From assembly GCF_026625825.1 (NCBI RefSeq), contig NZ_CP113065.1, positions 1,984,001 to 2,048,000 of the forward strand: a DNA stretch of 64,000 bases, written 5' to 3'. How positions within the stretch are numbered: position 1 is the stretch's first letter; each line of letters starts with the position of its first letter. The position numbers and the translations under genes were made by a program. The stretch comes from Pseudoxanthomonas sp. SL93. Lineage in GTDB: Bacteria; Pseudomonadota; Gammaproteobacteria; Xanthomonadales; Xanthomonadaceae. The notes beneath the pieces are model-generated. The model was not told the DNA's origin and made no database searches. It worked only from the letters and a program-made list of their open reading frames with translations. Shown here piece by piece: positions 16,363 through 24,571 of this stretch.

Positions 16363-17598
16363 TTACTGCGAGCGCAGCGCCTCGATGGGGTCCAGCTGCG
16401 AGGCCTTGCGGGCCGGGTAATAGCCGAAGAACAGCCCCGTGGCGATCGAGAACCCTGCCGCCAACCCGATCACCTGCCCGTTCAACGCCACCGGCAGCTC
16501 GCTGAACTTGCCCACCAGCAACGCCCCGACCACCCCGATGCCGATGCCCAGCACGCCGCCGATCAGCGAGATCAGCATCGCTTCGGCCAGGAACTGCCGG
16601 CGCACGTCGCTCGGCCCCGCGCCCACCGCCATGCGCAGGCCGATCTCGCGGATGCGCTCGGTCACCGACACCAGCATGATGTTCATGATGCCGATGCCGC
16701 CGACGATCAGCGAAATGGTGGCCACCGCACCGAGCAGCAGCGACATCAGCTTGGTCGTCGCGGTGCGCGTGGCGACGATTTCCGAAATGTTGCGGACGTT
16801 GAAGTCGTCTTCCGCGCCAGGTGCGATCCTGTGGCGCTGGCGCAGCAGGGCTTCCACTTCGCCCTGCACGTAACTCAGGTCCTTGGCATCGGCCACCGTC
16901 AGCGCCACCTGCATCACCGCGCCCGGCGGCAGGCCCATCGAGCCCATCAGGCGACGGCGCGCGGTTTCCAGCGGCACCATGATCACGTCATCCTGGTCCT
17001 GGCCGAATCCGCCCTGGCCTTTCGGCGCCAGCGTGCCCGCCACGGTGAACGGCACGCGCCCCAGCCGCACGGTCTGGCCCACGCCACTGTCTTCGCCGAA
17101 CAGCGTGCGCCGCACGGTGTCGCCCAGGATCACGGTCTTGCCGGCGCTGGAGTAGTCCTGCGCATCGAAGCCTTCGCCGTTGGCCATCGTCCAGCCATTG
17201 ATGTCGAAGAAATCCGCCTGCACGCCCTGCCAGCTGGTGGAGGCGTTGTTTTCGGCAAAGACGACCTGGGTGTTGCCGCGCAGGGCGCCGGCCACGTACT
17301 GCACTTCCGGGATCTCGCTGCGGATGGCTTCCACGTCGCCCAGGTTGAGGGTGAAGAAGCTGCTGGAACTCATCCGCACGCCGCCGCCACCGCGACCCGC
17401 GCCCGGGCTGATGTCCAGGCGCTGCGAACCCAGGCCGGATACCAGCTTGTCGATCTCCGCCTGCGTGCCCTGGCCCACCGAGACCATCACGATGACGGCG
17501 GCAATGCCGATGATGACGCCCAGCGACGTCAGCGCGCTGCGCATCCAGTTGCCACGCAGCGCATGGATGGCCGTGCGCAGGATGTCGGAGAACTTCAT
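16363..17598 (-). CDS. MacB-like ABC transporter permease (FtsX family)
   Basis: 411 aa. One N-terminal membrane helix (about 20-45, SLGVIIGIAAVIVMVSVGQG) is followed by a periplasmic MacB core domain (about 45-285) and three C-terminal helices of the FtsX domain (about 290-400). The last stretch, RKASQLDPIEALRSQ, is the family C-terminus. Unlike E. coli MacB the ATPase is a separate protein, encoded immediately upstream with a 4-bp overlap. It should work by mechanotransmission with the HlyD-like adaptor and a TolC-type channel to export peptides or drugs. No outer-membrane channel gene is adjacent. Confidence 0.9.
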   Translation of the reverse strand: MKFSDILRTAIHALRGNWMRSALTSLGVIIGIAAVIVMVSVGQGTQAEIDKLVSGLGSQRLDISPGAGRGGGGVRMSSSSFFTLNLGDVEAIRSEIPEVQYVAGALRGNTQVVFAENNASTSWQGVQADFFDINGWTMANGEGFDAQDYSSAGKTVILGDTVRRTLFGEDSGVGQTVRLGRVPFTVAGTLAPKGQGGFGQDQDDVIMVPLETARRRLMGSMGLPPGAVMQVALTVADAKDLSYVQGEVEALLRQRHRIAPGAEDDFNVRNISEIVATRTATTKLMSLLLGAVATISLIVGGIGIMNIMLVSVTERIREIGLRMAVGAGPSDVRRQFLAEAMLISLIGGVLGIGIGVVGALLVGKFSELPVALNGQVIGLAAGFSIATGLFFGYYPARKASQLDPIEALRSQ

Positions 17599-18320
17599 GG
17601 GCGCCCCCCGGCATGGGTGGTGTCTTCGTGCAGCTCGCCATCGCGCATCACCAGGATGCGGTCGGCATGCGCGGCCACTTCGGCATCGTGGGTGATCAGG
17701 ATCACCGTGTGGTCCTCGTCGCGCAGGCGCTTGAACAGGGACAGGATCTCTTCACCGGTCTTGCTGTCCAGCGCGCCGGTCGGCTCGTCGGCCAGCAGGA
17801 TGGGCGGTCTGTTGATCAGCGCGCGCGCGATGGCGACACGCTGCTGCTGGCCGCCGGACAGCTCGCTGGGCTTGTGCCCGGCACGCTCGGCCAGGCCGAC
17901 GGCGGCGAGCGCTTCGCGCGCGCGTTCGCCGCGTTCGTGCGACGGCACCTGCGCATAGCCCAGCGGCATGGCGACGTTCTCCAGCGCACTCATGCGCGGC
18001 AGCAGGTTGAAGCCCTGGAAGACGAAGCCGATCTTCTCCCGGCGCAGGACGGCCAGTTCCTCGGCATCCAGCGTGGCCACGTCGATGCCGTCGCACAGGT
18101 AGCTGCCGGTGCTGGGCGTGTCCAGGCAGCCGATCAGGTTCATCAGCGTGGACTTGCCGGACCCGGACGGCCCCATGATGGCGACGAAATCACCCCGGCC
18201 CACCTGCATGTCCACGCCCTTCAGCGCGACCACCTCGGCTTCGCTGCCCGGCGAATAGACCTTGCTGAGCGCGAACGTCTGGATGACCGGGACCGACGCG
18301 GTGACGGGTTGCGTACTCAT
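17595..18320 (-). CDS. ABC transporter ATP-binding protein (MacB/LolD type)
   Basis: 241 aa cytoplasmic ATPase. Walker A is GPSGSGKSTLMNLIG, the signature is ELSGGQQQRVAIARAL, and Walker B is ILLADEPTGALDSKTGE with the catalytic Glu. The H-loop is LITHD. It energises the permease encoded just downstream (ATGA overlap at both ends with adaptor and permease genes). The Q-loop region FVFQGFNLLPRMSALENV is typical of the MacB/LolD/FtsE branch. Confidence 0.95.
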   Translation of the reverse strand: MSTQPVTASVPVIQTFALSKVYSPGSEAEVVALKGVDMQVGRGDFVAIMGPSGSGKSTLMNLIGCLDTPSTGSYLCDGIDVATLDAEELAVLRREKIGFVFQGFNLLPRMSALENVAMPLGYAQVPSHERGERAREALAAVGLAERAGHKPSELSGGQQQRVAIARALINRPPILLADEPTGALDSKTGEEILSLFKRLRDEDHTVILITHDAEVAAHADRILVMRDGELHEDTTHAGGRP

Positions 18321-19849
18321 TCCTTCGCACGCTCGCCCACGACCACCACGTCGCCTTCCTTGACGTCGCCGGAGACTTCCGTGCTGGTGCCGTCGCTGGC
18401 GCCCACGCGCACCTGCACCAGTTCGGGCTTCCCGGCCACCAGCTTGTACAGCGGCGCGCGCTTGGCGCCCAGCAGGGCACGCAGTTCGGTATCCCAGCGC
18501 TGGCGCTGGGCCTCGTCCAGCGTGGTGCGGAACGGCGCGAAATCCTGCTGCATGCGTTCGGCCATGCGCTGGCGGATCTGCGCCTGCATCGCGCCACCGC
18601 CCGCCCCCGACGTGACCACGCGTGGACCGCCGCCCGGACCCCCGCCGAACATGCTGGCGCCGTTCTGCCGCGCCTGTGCCATGCGCGCGGCCTGGCGCTC
18701 ACGCAACGCGGTCAGTGCGGCATCGAACGCGGCCTGCTGGTCCGCATTGAGTTTCAACGTGCCCGCCACGCGCACCAGATCGTCGCTGACGCCGCCGCCG
18801 CGCGGCTGTCCGGCCTGCTGTGGCGGGCCCGCGGTCGCCGCGGCTTCCTGCCCGGTGGGCTTGTAGCGCAGCGCCGCGTTGGACACTTTCAGGATGTTGT
18901 CGCGCTTGCTGACTTCGATCTCCGCATTGACCGTCAGGCCCGGCAGCAGCGTGCCGTCGGTGTTGTCCACGCTGACCACGACCGGATACGTCACCACGTT
19001 GTTGGTGGTGGTGGCCGACAGGCGCACCTGCTGCACCTGGCCACGGAACTGGCGGTCGGCGAACGCATCCACGGTGAACGAAACCGTCTGCCCCATCTTG
19101 ACCTGGCCGATGTCGGCTTCATCGACGGCCAACTCGATCTTCATCTTCGACAGGTCTTCGGCGATGGTGAACAGTTCCGGCGCCTGCAGGCTGGCGGCCA
19201 CGGTCTGGCCGGGCTCGATGGTGCGGGTCAGCACCACGCCATCGACCGGCGACCGGATCACGGTGCGGTCCAGGTTGACGCGGGTGGTCTGGGTGGAGGC
19301 AGTCTGCTGCCGGATCTGCGCCTGGCCGGCATTGACCTGCGCGCGCGCCTGGTCCAGGGCCGCGCGGGCGAGGTCCACGTCGCTCTGCGCGACCAGCTTC
19401 TGCCGGCCGAGATCCGCCTTGCGCTGGTAGTCCAGCTCGGCGTTGCGCAGCGTCGCCTGTGCCTGGCGCAGGCTGGCCTGCGCGTTCGCGATCTGCGCGT
19501 TGCCCTGCGCGATCTGCGCTTCATAGGTACTGGGGTCGATCCTGGCCAGCACCTCGCCCTTCTTGACCTCGCTGTTGTAGTCGACCAGCACGTCGGTGAC
19601 CTGGCCGGAAATCTGGCTGCCGACGGTGACCGTGGAGATGGCGCTGAGCGTGCCGGTGGCCGAGATGGCGACGCGGATGTCGCCGCGCTCGACCGTGGCG
19701 GTGCGATAGGTGCTCTCGGCGGCCTCGCTATTGCGCGAACTCCAGTACCAGGCGCCGCCGGCGAGGAGCGCCACGACGACGGCGCCGGTCAGCACGCGGG
19801 GCAGCAGGGAGGATTTCTTGCGGGGTGCAGTGCGCGAAGGCTGGCTCAT
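18317..19849 (-). CDS. HlyD/MacA-type periplasmic adaptor with a CpxP/Spy-like insert
   Basis: 510 aa, about 130 longer than ordinary MacA. There is an N-terminal membrane anchor (about 15-33), then lipoyl and alpha-hairpin domains (about 60-200, ISGQVTDVLVDYNSEVKKGE) and a beta-barrel (about 210-330). A Gly/Ala-rich linker and helical region at about 335-465 follow, before the membrane-proximal end DVKEGDVVVVGERAKE. The insert holds two LTxxQ-like motifs, LKLNADQQAAF and TTLDEAQRQRW, about 80-90 residues apart and rich in Gln/Arg, as in Spy/CpxP periplasmic chaperones. It should connect the permease to a TolC-type channel. First gene of the exporter operon, 113 bp after the sensor kinase gene. 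Confidence 0.88.
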   Translation of the reverse strand: MSQPSRTAPRKKSSLLPRVLTGAVVVALLAGGAWYWSSRNSEAAESTYRTATVERGDIRVAISATGTLSAISTVTVGSQISGQVTDVLVDYNSEVKKGEVLARIDPSTYEAQIAQGNAQIANAQASLRQAQATLRNAELDYQRKADLGRQKLVAQSDVDLARAALDQARAQVNAGQAQIRQQTASTQTTRVNLDRTVIRSPVDGVVLTRTIEPGQTVAASLQAPELFTIAEDLSKMKIELAVDEADIGQVKMGQTVSFTVDAFADRQFRGQVQQVRLSATTTNNVVTYPVVVSVDNTDGTLLPGLTVNAEIEVSKRDNILKVSNAALRYKPTGQEAAATAGPPQQAGQPRGGGVSDDLVRVAGTLKLNADQQAAFDAALTALRERQAARMAQARQNGASMFGGGPGGGPRVVTSGAGGGAMQAQIRQRMAERMQQDFAPFRTTLDEAQRQRWDTELRALLGAKRAPLYKLVAGKPELVQVRVGASDGTSTEVSGDVKEGDVVVVGERAKE

Positions 19850-19962
19850 GCAGTGAGTCGGCTCGGAAAGGGGGAGGACGGAAGGGGTAACGTACTACAG
19901 GCACGTCGGTTGACAGTGCCCGCACCGGTCCGGTTCCCGTTGGGAACCGTTAATACCCGGGA

Positions 19963-21234
19963 CTACGGAACGAAGCGGATGGTCGCAACCGTGCCGCGGC
20001 CCAGTTCGCTTTCCAGCTCGACCTTCCAGCCGAAGCGGTCGCACAGCCGGCTGACGATGGACAGGCCCAGTCCGCTGCCCTGTGGGCGCGTGGGATCGGC
20101 GCGATAGAACGGTTCGAACACGCGTGTCATCGACTCCGCCGCCATGCCGATGCCGGTATCGCGCACGATCACGCGGTCCGACTCCAGCACCACGTCGATG
20201 CGGCCGCGGTCGGTATAGCTGCAGGCATTGCGCAGCAGGTTGCTGACCACGACCTGGAAGACGCGCGGTGGCGCGTGCAGGCGTGGCTTCGCATGGCAGG
20301 TGACTTCCAGGTCCACCGGCTTGCTGAGCAGCAGCGAGCGCGCATTCTCTGCCTCGTCCAGCACGATGTCGGCGACGTCGAAGTCCTCGCTCTGCGGCTC
20401 CACCTCGGCCTCGCGGGCCAGGATCAGGAAGGCATCGATCACCGCCTCCATGTCGCGCCCGGCGCGCTGGATGCGCTGCAGCGACCGTGCCACGCGCGGT
20501 GGCGAATCCTCGGCCATCGCCATGTCGGTGGCCACGCGGATCACCGTCAGCGGCGTGCGCAGTTCGTGGCTGGCATCGCGGGTGAAGTCGCGCTCGCGGG
20601 CGACGTGCGCCGTCACGCGCTGGGCCAGGCCGTGCAGGGCCGAGGCCAGTTGCCGTGCTTCGCCCTGGACATCCGCCGGCAACCGCTCGGCCGCCAGCAC
20701 GCTGACGTCGGGCCGTCGCGGATCCCACTCGGCCACCTGCCGGGCCAGCCAGCTCACGGGCGACACCAGCCGCTTGGAGGAGCGATAGGTCAGCCACGAC
20801 ACCAGATAGATGGCCACCAGCGTCATGACGATGGGCACGGTGCCGAAGTAGAACGCCAGCCGTTCGGCCTGCGAGCGCAGGAACACCAGATAGAGGCGGC
20901 CCGCAGGCTGCTCGTCCACCAGCACCAGCAGGTCGTCGGCCTTCAGTTCGTGGAAGCCGGGCTTCAACTCGCGCAGGTTTTCCGGCAGCACCAGGTTGGA
21001 ATGCCCCTTCACCACCAGGTAGCCGCGCAGGTTGTGCGTGTTGGGGGGTGGCTGTGCGGTCGAGGCGCTGTACAGCTGCCAGAAGTGCGTCGCTTCTTCC
21101 TGCAGTGCCGTGTTCATCAGGCTGTGCTTGATGACGGCGGAAACCAGATAGACGCCCACCACGATGGCAAGGCTGACCAACACCGCCTGGACGATGAAGG
21201 CGATGCGGAGTTTGCGGGGCAGTCCGTGGCGCAT
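19963..21234 (-). CDS. Two-component sensor histidine kinase (PhoQ/EnvZ-like family)
   Basis: 423 aa. Two membrane helices (about 12-36 and 128-150) bracket a periplasmic sensor of about 90 residues. HAMP-like linker, then HisKA with the phosphoacceptor His223 in DASHELRTPLT and HATPase_c with NLLRNACSYT, DTGIGM and GSGLGLS. It pairs with the response regulator encoded 51 bp upstream. The gene lies between that regulator and the MacAB-like exporter, so control of the exporter is the simplest inference. The signal is unknown. Confidence 0.92.
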   Translation of the reverse strand: MRHGLPRKLRIAFIVQAVLVSLAIVVGVYLVSAVIKHSLMNTALQEEATHFWQLYSASTAQPPPNTHNLRGYLVVKGHSNLVLPENLRELKPGFHELKADDLLVLVDEQPAGRLYLVFLRSQAERLAFYFGTVPIVMTLVAIYLVSWLTYRSSKRLVSPVSWLARQVAEWDPRRPDVSVLAAERLPADVQGEARQLASALHGLAQRVTAHVARERDFTRDASHELRTPLTVIRVATDMAMAEDSPPRVARSLQRIQRAGRDMEAVIDAFLILAREAEVEPQSEDFDVADIVLDEAENARSLLLSKPVDLEVTCHAKPRLHAPPRVFQVVVSNLLRNACSYTDRGRIDVVLESDRVIVRDTGIGMAAESMTRVFEPFYRADPTRPQGSGLGLSIVSRLCDRFGWKVELESELGRGTVATIRFVP

Positions 21235-21285
21235 GGCGCGTCCGTCAGGCGAGGGCCGGATTATGCCGTGCCCCCACCACCCCGG

Positions 21286-21987
21286 TCAGCCGATGTCCGC
21301 GATGCGGTAGCCCGCGCTCTGGACGGTATGCAGCAGCGGCTTGTCGAACGGCTTGTCGATCACCTTGCGCAGGTTGTACAGGTGGCTGCGCAGCGTGTCC
21401 GAGTCGGGAAGGCCATTGCCCCAGATCTCGCGCTCGATTTCCTGCCGGGTGACCACGCGCGGGGACTCGCGCATCAGGATGGTCAGCAGGCGCAGGCCGA
21501 TGGGGGACAGCATCAGTTCGGTGCCGCCGCGGGTGGCGCGCATGCTGACCGGGTCCAGCACCAGGTCGGCGACCTTCAGCACTTCGGCCCCCACCTGGCG
21601 GCGCTCGCGACGGATCAGCGCGCGCAGGCGGGCTTCCAGTTCCTGGATCGCGAAAGGCTTGGTCAGGTAGTCGTCGGCGCCGGAGCTGAGGCCGGTCAGC
21701 TTGTCATCAAGGGTGTCGCGCGCGGTAAGCATCAGCACCGGGGTGGACTTGCGCGCCTCGTTGCGCAGGCGCTTGCAGACCTCCATGCCATCCAGCCGGG
21801 GCAGCATCAGGTCCAGGACCAGCACGTCGTAGCTGTTCTCCACCGCCAGCCGGTAGCCGTCCAGGCCGTCGGTGGCGTAGTCGACCTCGAAACCGCGGCC
21901 TTCCAGATATTCCCCGATCATCTCCGAAATGTTGCGGTTGTCCTCGACCACCAACACCAGACCCGCGGTTTCCTGACTGTGGCGCAT
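21286..21987 (-). CDS. OmpR family response regulator
   Basis: 233 aa. Receiver domain about 10-125 with the acidic pocket VVEDN, phosphoacceptor Asp59 in VLVLDLMLPRLDG and Lys in YLTKPF. A winged-helix DNA-binding domain follows (about 135-230), with SDTLRSHLYNLRKVID as recognition region and the terminal HTVQSAGYRI wing. A clean AAGGAG precedes the ATG (21993-21998). Head of the regulator-kinase-exporter cluster; divergent from the DUF486 gene. Confidence 0.95.
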   Translation of the reverse strand: MRHSQETAGLVLVVEDNRNISEMIGEYLEGRGFEVDYATDGLDGYRLAVENSYDVLVLDLMLPRLDGMEVCKRLRNEARKSTPVLMLTARDTLDDKLTGLSSGADDYLTKPFAIQELEARLRALIRRERRQVGAEVLKVADLVLDPVSMRATRGGTELMLSPIGLRLLTILMRESPRVVTRQEIEREIWGNGLPDSDTLRSHLYNLRKVIDKPFDKPLLHTVQSAGYRIADIG

Positions 21988-22002
21988 GACGACTCCTTGT
22001 AG

Positions 22003-22050
22003 GCTTCAGGTTTGTGAAGCTAACGGGCGGGCAGTACACGTCATGTGAAG
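22003..22050. promoter_or_regulatory. Possible operator between the response regulator and DUF486 genes
   Basis: A 6-bp inverted repeat GCTTCA-N6-TGAAGC (22003-22020) overlaps the first of two direct repeats GTGAAG (22014-22019 and 22045-22050, 31 bp or three helical turns apart). It sits just upstream of the response regulator. This could be a site for autoregulation; the sequence evidence is thin. Confidence 0.2.
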
Positions 22051-22114
22051 GCGCCATTACCCATTCAGCCGCCAGTGGGGCTAGGCTTCGCCGTCCCCTT
22101 CCCGCCCGACGCCC

Positions 22115-22453
22115 ATGACCGCCCGATTGCTGCCCCTGCTCCTGCTGCTGGCCTCCAACGTCTTCATGACCTTCGCCTGGTACGGGCACCTGAAATACAA
22201 GACGGCACCGCTGTGGATCGCGATCCTGGCCAGCTGGGGCATCGCCTTCTTCGAATACTCGCTGATGGTGCCGGCCAACCGGCTGGGCAGTTCCGTGTAT
22301 TCGGTGGTGCAACTGAAGACCATCCAGGAGGTCCTGACCCTGCTGGTCTTCGCGGGTTTCAGCACCTGGTACCTGGGCCAGCCGCTGAAGTGGAACCACT
22401 ACGCGGCCTTCGCACTGATCGTGGGCGCGGCGTTCCTGATGTTCTACGAGTGA
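22115..22453 (+). CDS. DMT family protein (DUF486)
   Basis: 112 aa with four predicted membrane helices, resembling half of a drug/metabolite transporter. Conserved family features include FMTFAWYGHLK, the central FFEYSLMVPANRLG and LKTIQEVLTL, and the C-terminal WNHYAAFALIVGAAFLMF. The function is unknown. Transcribed away from the response regulator gene. Confidence 0.85.
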   Translation: MTARLLPLLLLLASNVFMTFAWYGHLKYKTAPLWIAILASWGIAFFEYSLMVPANRLGSSVYSVVQLKTIQEVLTLLVFAGFSTWYLGQPLKWNHYAAFALIVGAAFLMFYE

Positions 22454-22483
22454 GGTCGCGCGCGTCGCACGAGCGCGTGCGAG

Positions 22484-23029
22484 CTATTGTTCGTCCTCGG
22501 GTTTCAATGGACTGTGGTGCCATTCGAACGCACACATGACGCCTGCGGCAAGCGTATCCATGTCCTTGTGGTAGTGATGCCGGTGAGGCGCAGGGATGTC
22601 TACGTTACCCGCGCTGAAGCCCAATTCCCTAAGCCTGGAGGCGAAGCGATCCACAGGGCCATAGCAAAACAATTGGTCATGCCGGTCCCAGACGACGGTG
22701 GCCCGGTCCGTGGCGGAGTGAGCCCACAGGTCGAAACGTCCATCAGCTGCGAGGAAGTCGGCAAACCGCTCGATGAAATGCGTCGCTCCCTCCAACGAGA
22801 GGTCGGGACTTTCGTAACGGCCAGGCGCTGCCTCCCCTCGGGGAGTGTGCAACACATACAGCAATCGTACGGGACCCTGCAGGAGCGCCAGCATCGCTTT
22901 GAACAAGCGTGGATCACTTCCGGGTACGCCCGCGACCAGCCGTCCAGACAGTTCAAACGTTTCGGGATGACGATAAGCGACCCATTGGTCACCGTCGAGA
23001 TGCCCCAAACGAAACGGCCTCTCCGCCAT
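22484..23029 (-). CDS. Conserved-looking protein of unknown function
   Basis: 181 aa from the ATG at MAERPFRLGHLDG; the frame extends upstream but those codons overlap the Mpo1-like gene. The start overlaps the stop of that gene (TGATG), so translation is coupled. I do not recognise a family. It is a soluble protein, with no signal or membrane segment, with an acidic/aromatic composition. It has a His-rich stretch, APHRHHYHKDMDTLAAG, followed by FEWHHSPL near the C-terminus, which might bind metal. GC and codon use look a little lower than in neighbours. Confidence 0.6.
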   Translation of the reverse strand: MAERPFRLGHLDGDQWVAYRHPETFELSGRLVAGVPGSDPRLFKAMLALLQGPVRLLYVLHTPRGEAAPGRYESPDLSLEGATHFIERFADFLAADGRFDLWAHSATDRATVVWDRHDQLFCYGPVDRFASRLRELGFSAGNVDIPAPHRHHYHKDMDTLAAGVMCAFEWHHSPLKPEDEQ

Positions 23030-23331
23030 CAGAACCGGATCTTGCCGGTCAGGATGTCCTTGAACATCACCCAGTCGCCGGCGAAGGAATAGAACGGATG
23101 CTTGAAAGTGGCGGGGCGGTTCTTCTCGAAGAAGAAGTGGCCCACCCAGGCAAAGCCGTAGCCGCAGAACAACGCCGCGAGCAGCCACCAGGCGTTGCGA
23201 TCCACGATGGCCAGCACCAGCAGCGCGAGCACGCCGCAGCTGCCTATGAAATGCAGCCGGCGCGAGGTGCGGTTGCTGTGTTCGTTGAGATAGAACGGAT
23301 AGAACTCGCGGAAGCTGGCGAAGCGGCTCAT
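23029..23331 (-). CDS. Mpo1-like / DUF962 membrane protein
   Basis: 100 aa from the ATG at MSRFASFREFYPFYL with GGAGGGG directly upstream; an ATG-preceded longer form starts 12 bp earlier. Two to three hydrophobic segments. The family signature is intact: YLNEHSNRTSRRLHFIG (His residues of the putative active site), GYGFAWVGHFFFEKNRPATF and a C-terminal DWVMFKDILTG. Yeast Mpo1 is an Fe-dependent dioxygenase in phytosphingosine alpha-oxidation; activity of short bacterial forms is not established. Confidence 0.87.
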   Translation of the reverse strand: MSRFASFREFYPFYLNEHSNRTSRRLHFIGSCGVLALLVLAIVDRNAWWLLAALFCGYGFAWVGHFFFEKNRPATFKHPFYSFAGDWVMFKDILTGKIRF

Positions 23332-23347
23332 GTCCCCTCCCACAGGG

Positions 23348-23671
23348 TCAGATGGCGCGTGGCGAGAACATGATCACCGCCATGCCGGCCAGGCACAAGC
23401 CGACGCCCAGCAGGTCCCCACGGGTCGGCTTCACCGCATCCACCGCCCACAGCCAGAAGATCGCGACGGTGACGTAGACGCCGCCATAAGCCGCATAGAC
23501 CCGGCCGGAGGCAGTGGGATGCAGGGTCAGCAACCAGGCGAACAGGGCGAGACTGGCGGCCGCGGGCAGCAGCAGCCACGCACTGCCCCCTTTGCGCAGC
23601 CACAGGTACGGCAGGTAGCAGCCGACGATCTCGGCCACGGCGGTGACGAGGAACAGCAGCAGGGTCTTCAT
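23348..23671 (-). CDS. YnfA/UPF0060 family small membrane protein
   Basis: 107 aa from [20 protein letters not shown]. Four membrane helices, with the family signature [18 protein letters not shown] and [20 protein letters not shown]. These proteins resemble SMR-type drug exporters and some have been reported to transport drugs. It is 16 bp upstream of the Mpo1-like gene on the same strand. Confidence 0.9.
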   Translation of the reverse strand: MKTLLLFLVTAVAEIVGCYLPYLWLRKGGSAWLLLPAAASLALFAWLLTLHPTASGRVYAAYGGVYVTVAIFWLWAVDAVKPTRGDLLGVGLCLAGMAVIMFSPRAI

Positions 23672-23728
23672 GCGTCCAGCGTAGGGTGCGCGCTGGCCCA
23701 CCGCCAGTCCTCGCCAGCGAAGGCCGGC

Positions 23729-24571
23729 TCAGCCTGCAGCGCGTTCCTGCTGCTTGACGCGCAGCCACAACGCTTCCTGCTGCTCCAGCGTCAGCGCGGA
23801 CATCGTGGTCCCTTCTTCGGCAGCCAACGCCTCCATTGCACGGAAGCGTCGCTCGAACTTCAGGTTGGCGCGACGCAACGCGCCACCCACGTCCACCTTG
23901 GCGTGGCGCGCAAGATTGGCGGCGACGAACAGCAGGTCACCGATCTCGTCCTCCAGCCTTGCGTCGCGCTCGGGCGAAGGCGCCGCGGCAAGCTCGACGC
24001 GTACTTCGTCGATCTCCTCGTGCAGTTTGTCGATGACCGGTGCGGTGTCCGGCCAGTCGAAGCCCACGCGGGCGGCGCGTGACTGCAGCTTCACCGCGCG
24101 CTGCCATTCGGGCAGCCCGCGCGACACGCCGGCCAACGCCGAGGCGTCCCCGTCACCGGCGGCCTGGCGTTCGGCACGCTTGATGGCTTCCCAGTTGGCC
24201 GTCTGCGCTTCCGCATCGGCGACGTCGTCGCTGCCGAATACATGGGGATGCCGGCGCACCATCTTGTCGCAGATGGCGGCCACCACATCGCCGAACGCGA
24301 ACGCGCCCTGCTCCTGCGCCATCTGCGCGTGGAAGACGACCTGCAGCAGCAGGTCGCCCAGTTCATCCTTCAGGGCCGGGAGATCGTTGCGGTCGATCGC
24401 GTCGGCGACTTCGTAGGCTTCCTCGACGGTATACGGCGCGATCGTCGCGAAATCCTGCTCCAGGTCCCACGGACAGCCACCGTCCGGATCACGCAGCCTG
24501 GCCATGATGGCCAGCAGTGCCGCGATGTCCGTCTCAGGCCTGGCGCGCGTATCCATGCCCGGTCCCGTCAT
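23729..24571 (-). CDS. mazG: Nucleoside triphosphate pyrophosphohydrolase MazG
   Basis: 280 aa. Two MazG domains: the first with CPWDLEQDFATIAPYTVEEA and DELGDLLLQVVFHAQ, the second with EEIDEVRVEL and EDEIGDLLFVAANLAR; Glu/Asp clusters bind Mg2+. MazG hydrolyses NTPs and dNTPs to the monophosphate and pyrophosphate, limiting aberrant nucleotides and modulating (p)ppGpp effects. The ATG at 24571 has GGAAG 6 nt upstream; a second ATG lies 15 bp in. The gene overlaps the cysQ end by 38 bp. Confidence 0.93.
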   Translation of the reverse strand: MTGPGMDTRARPETDIAALLAIMARLRDPDGGCPWDLEQDFATIAPYTVEEAYEVADAIDRNDLPALKDELGDLLLQVVFHAQMAQEQGAFAFGDVVAAICDKMVRRHPHVFGSDDVADAEAQTANWEAIKRAERQAAGDGDASALAGVSRGLPEWQRAVKLQSRAARVGFDWPDTAPVIDKLHEEIDEVRVELAAAPSPERDARLEDEIGDLLFVAANLARHAKVDVGGALRRANLKFERRFRAMEALAAEEGTTMSALTLEQQEALWLRVKQQERAAG

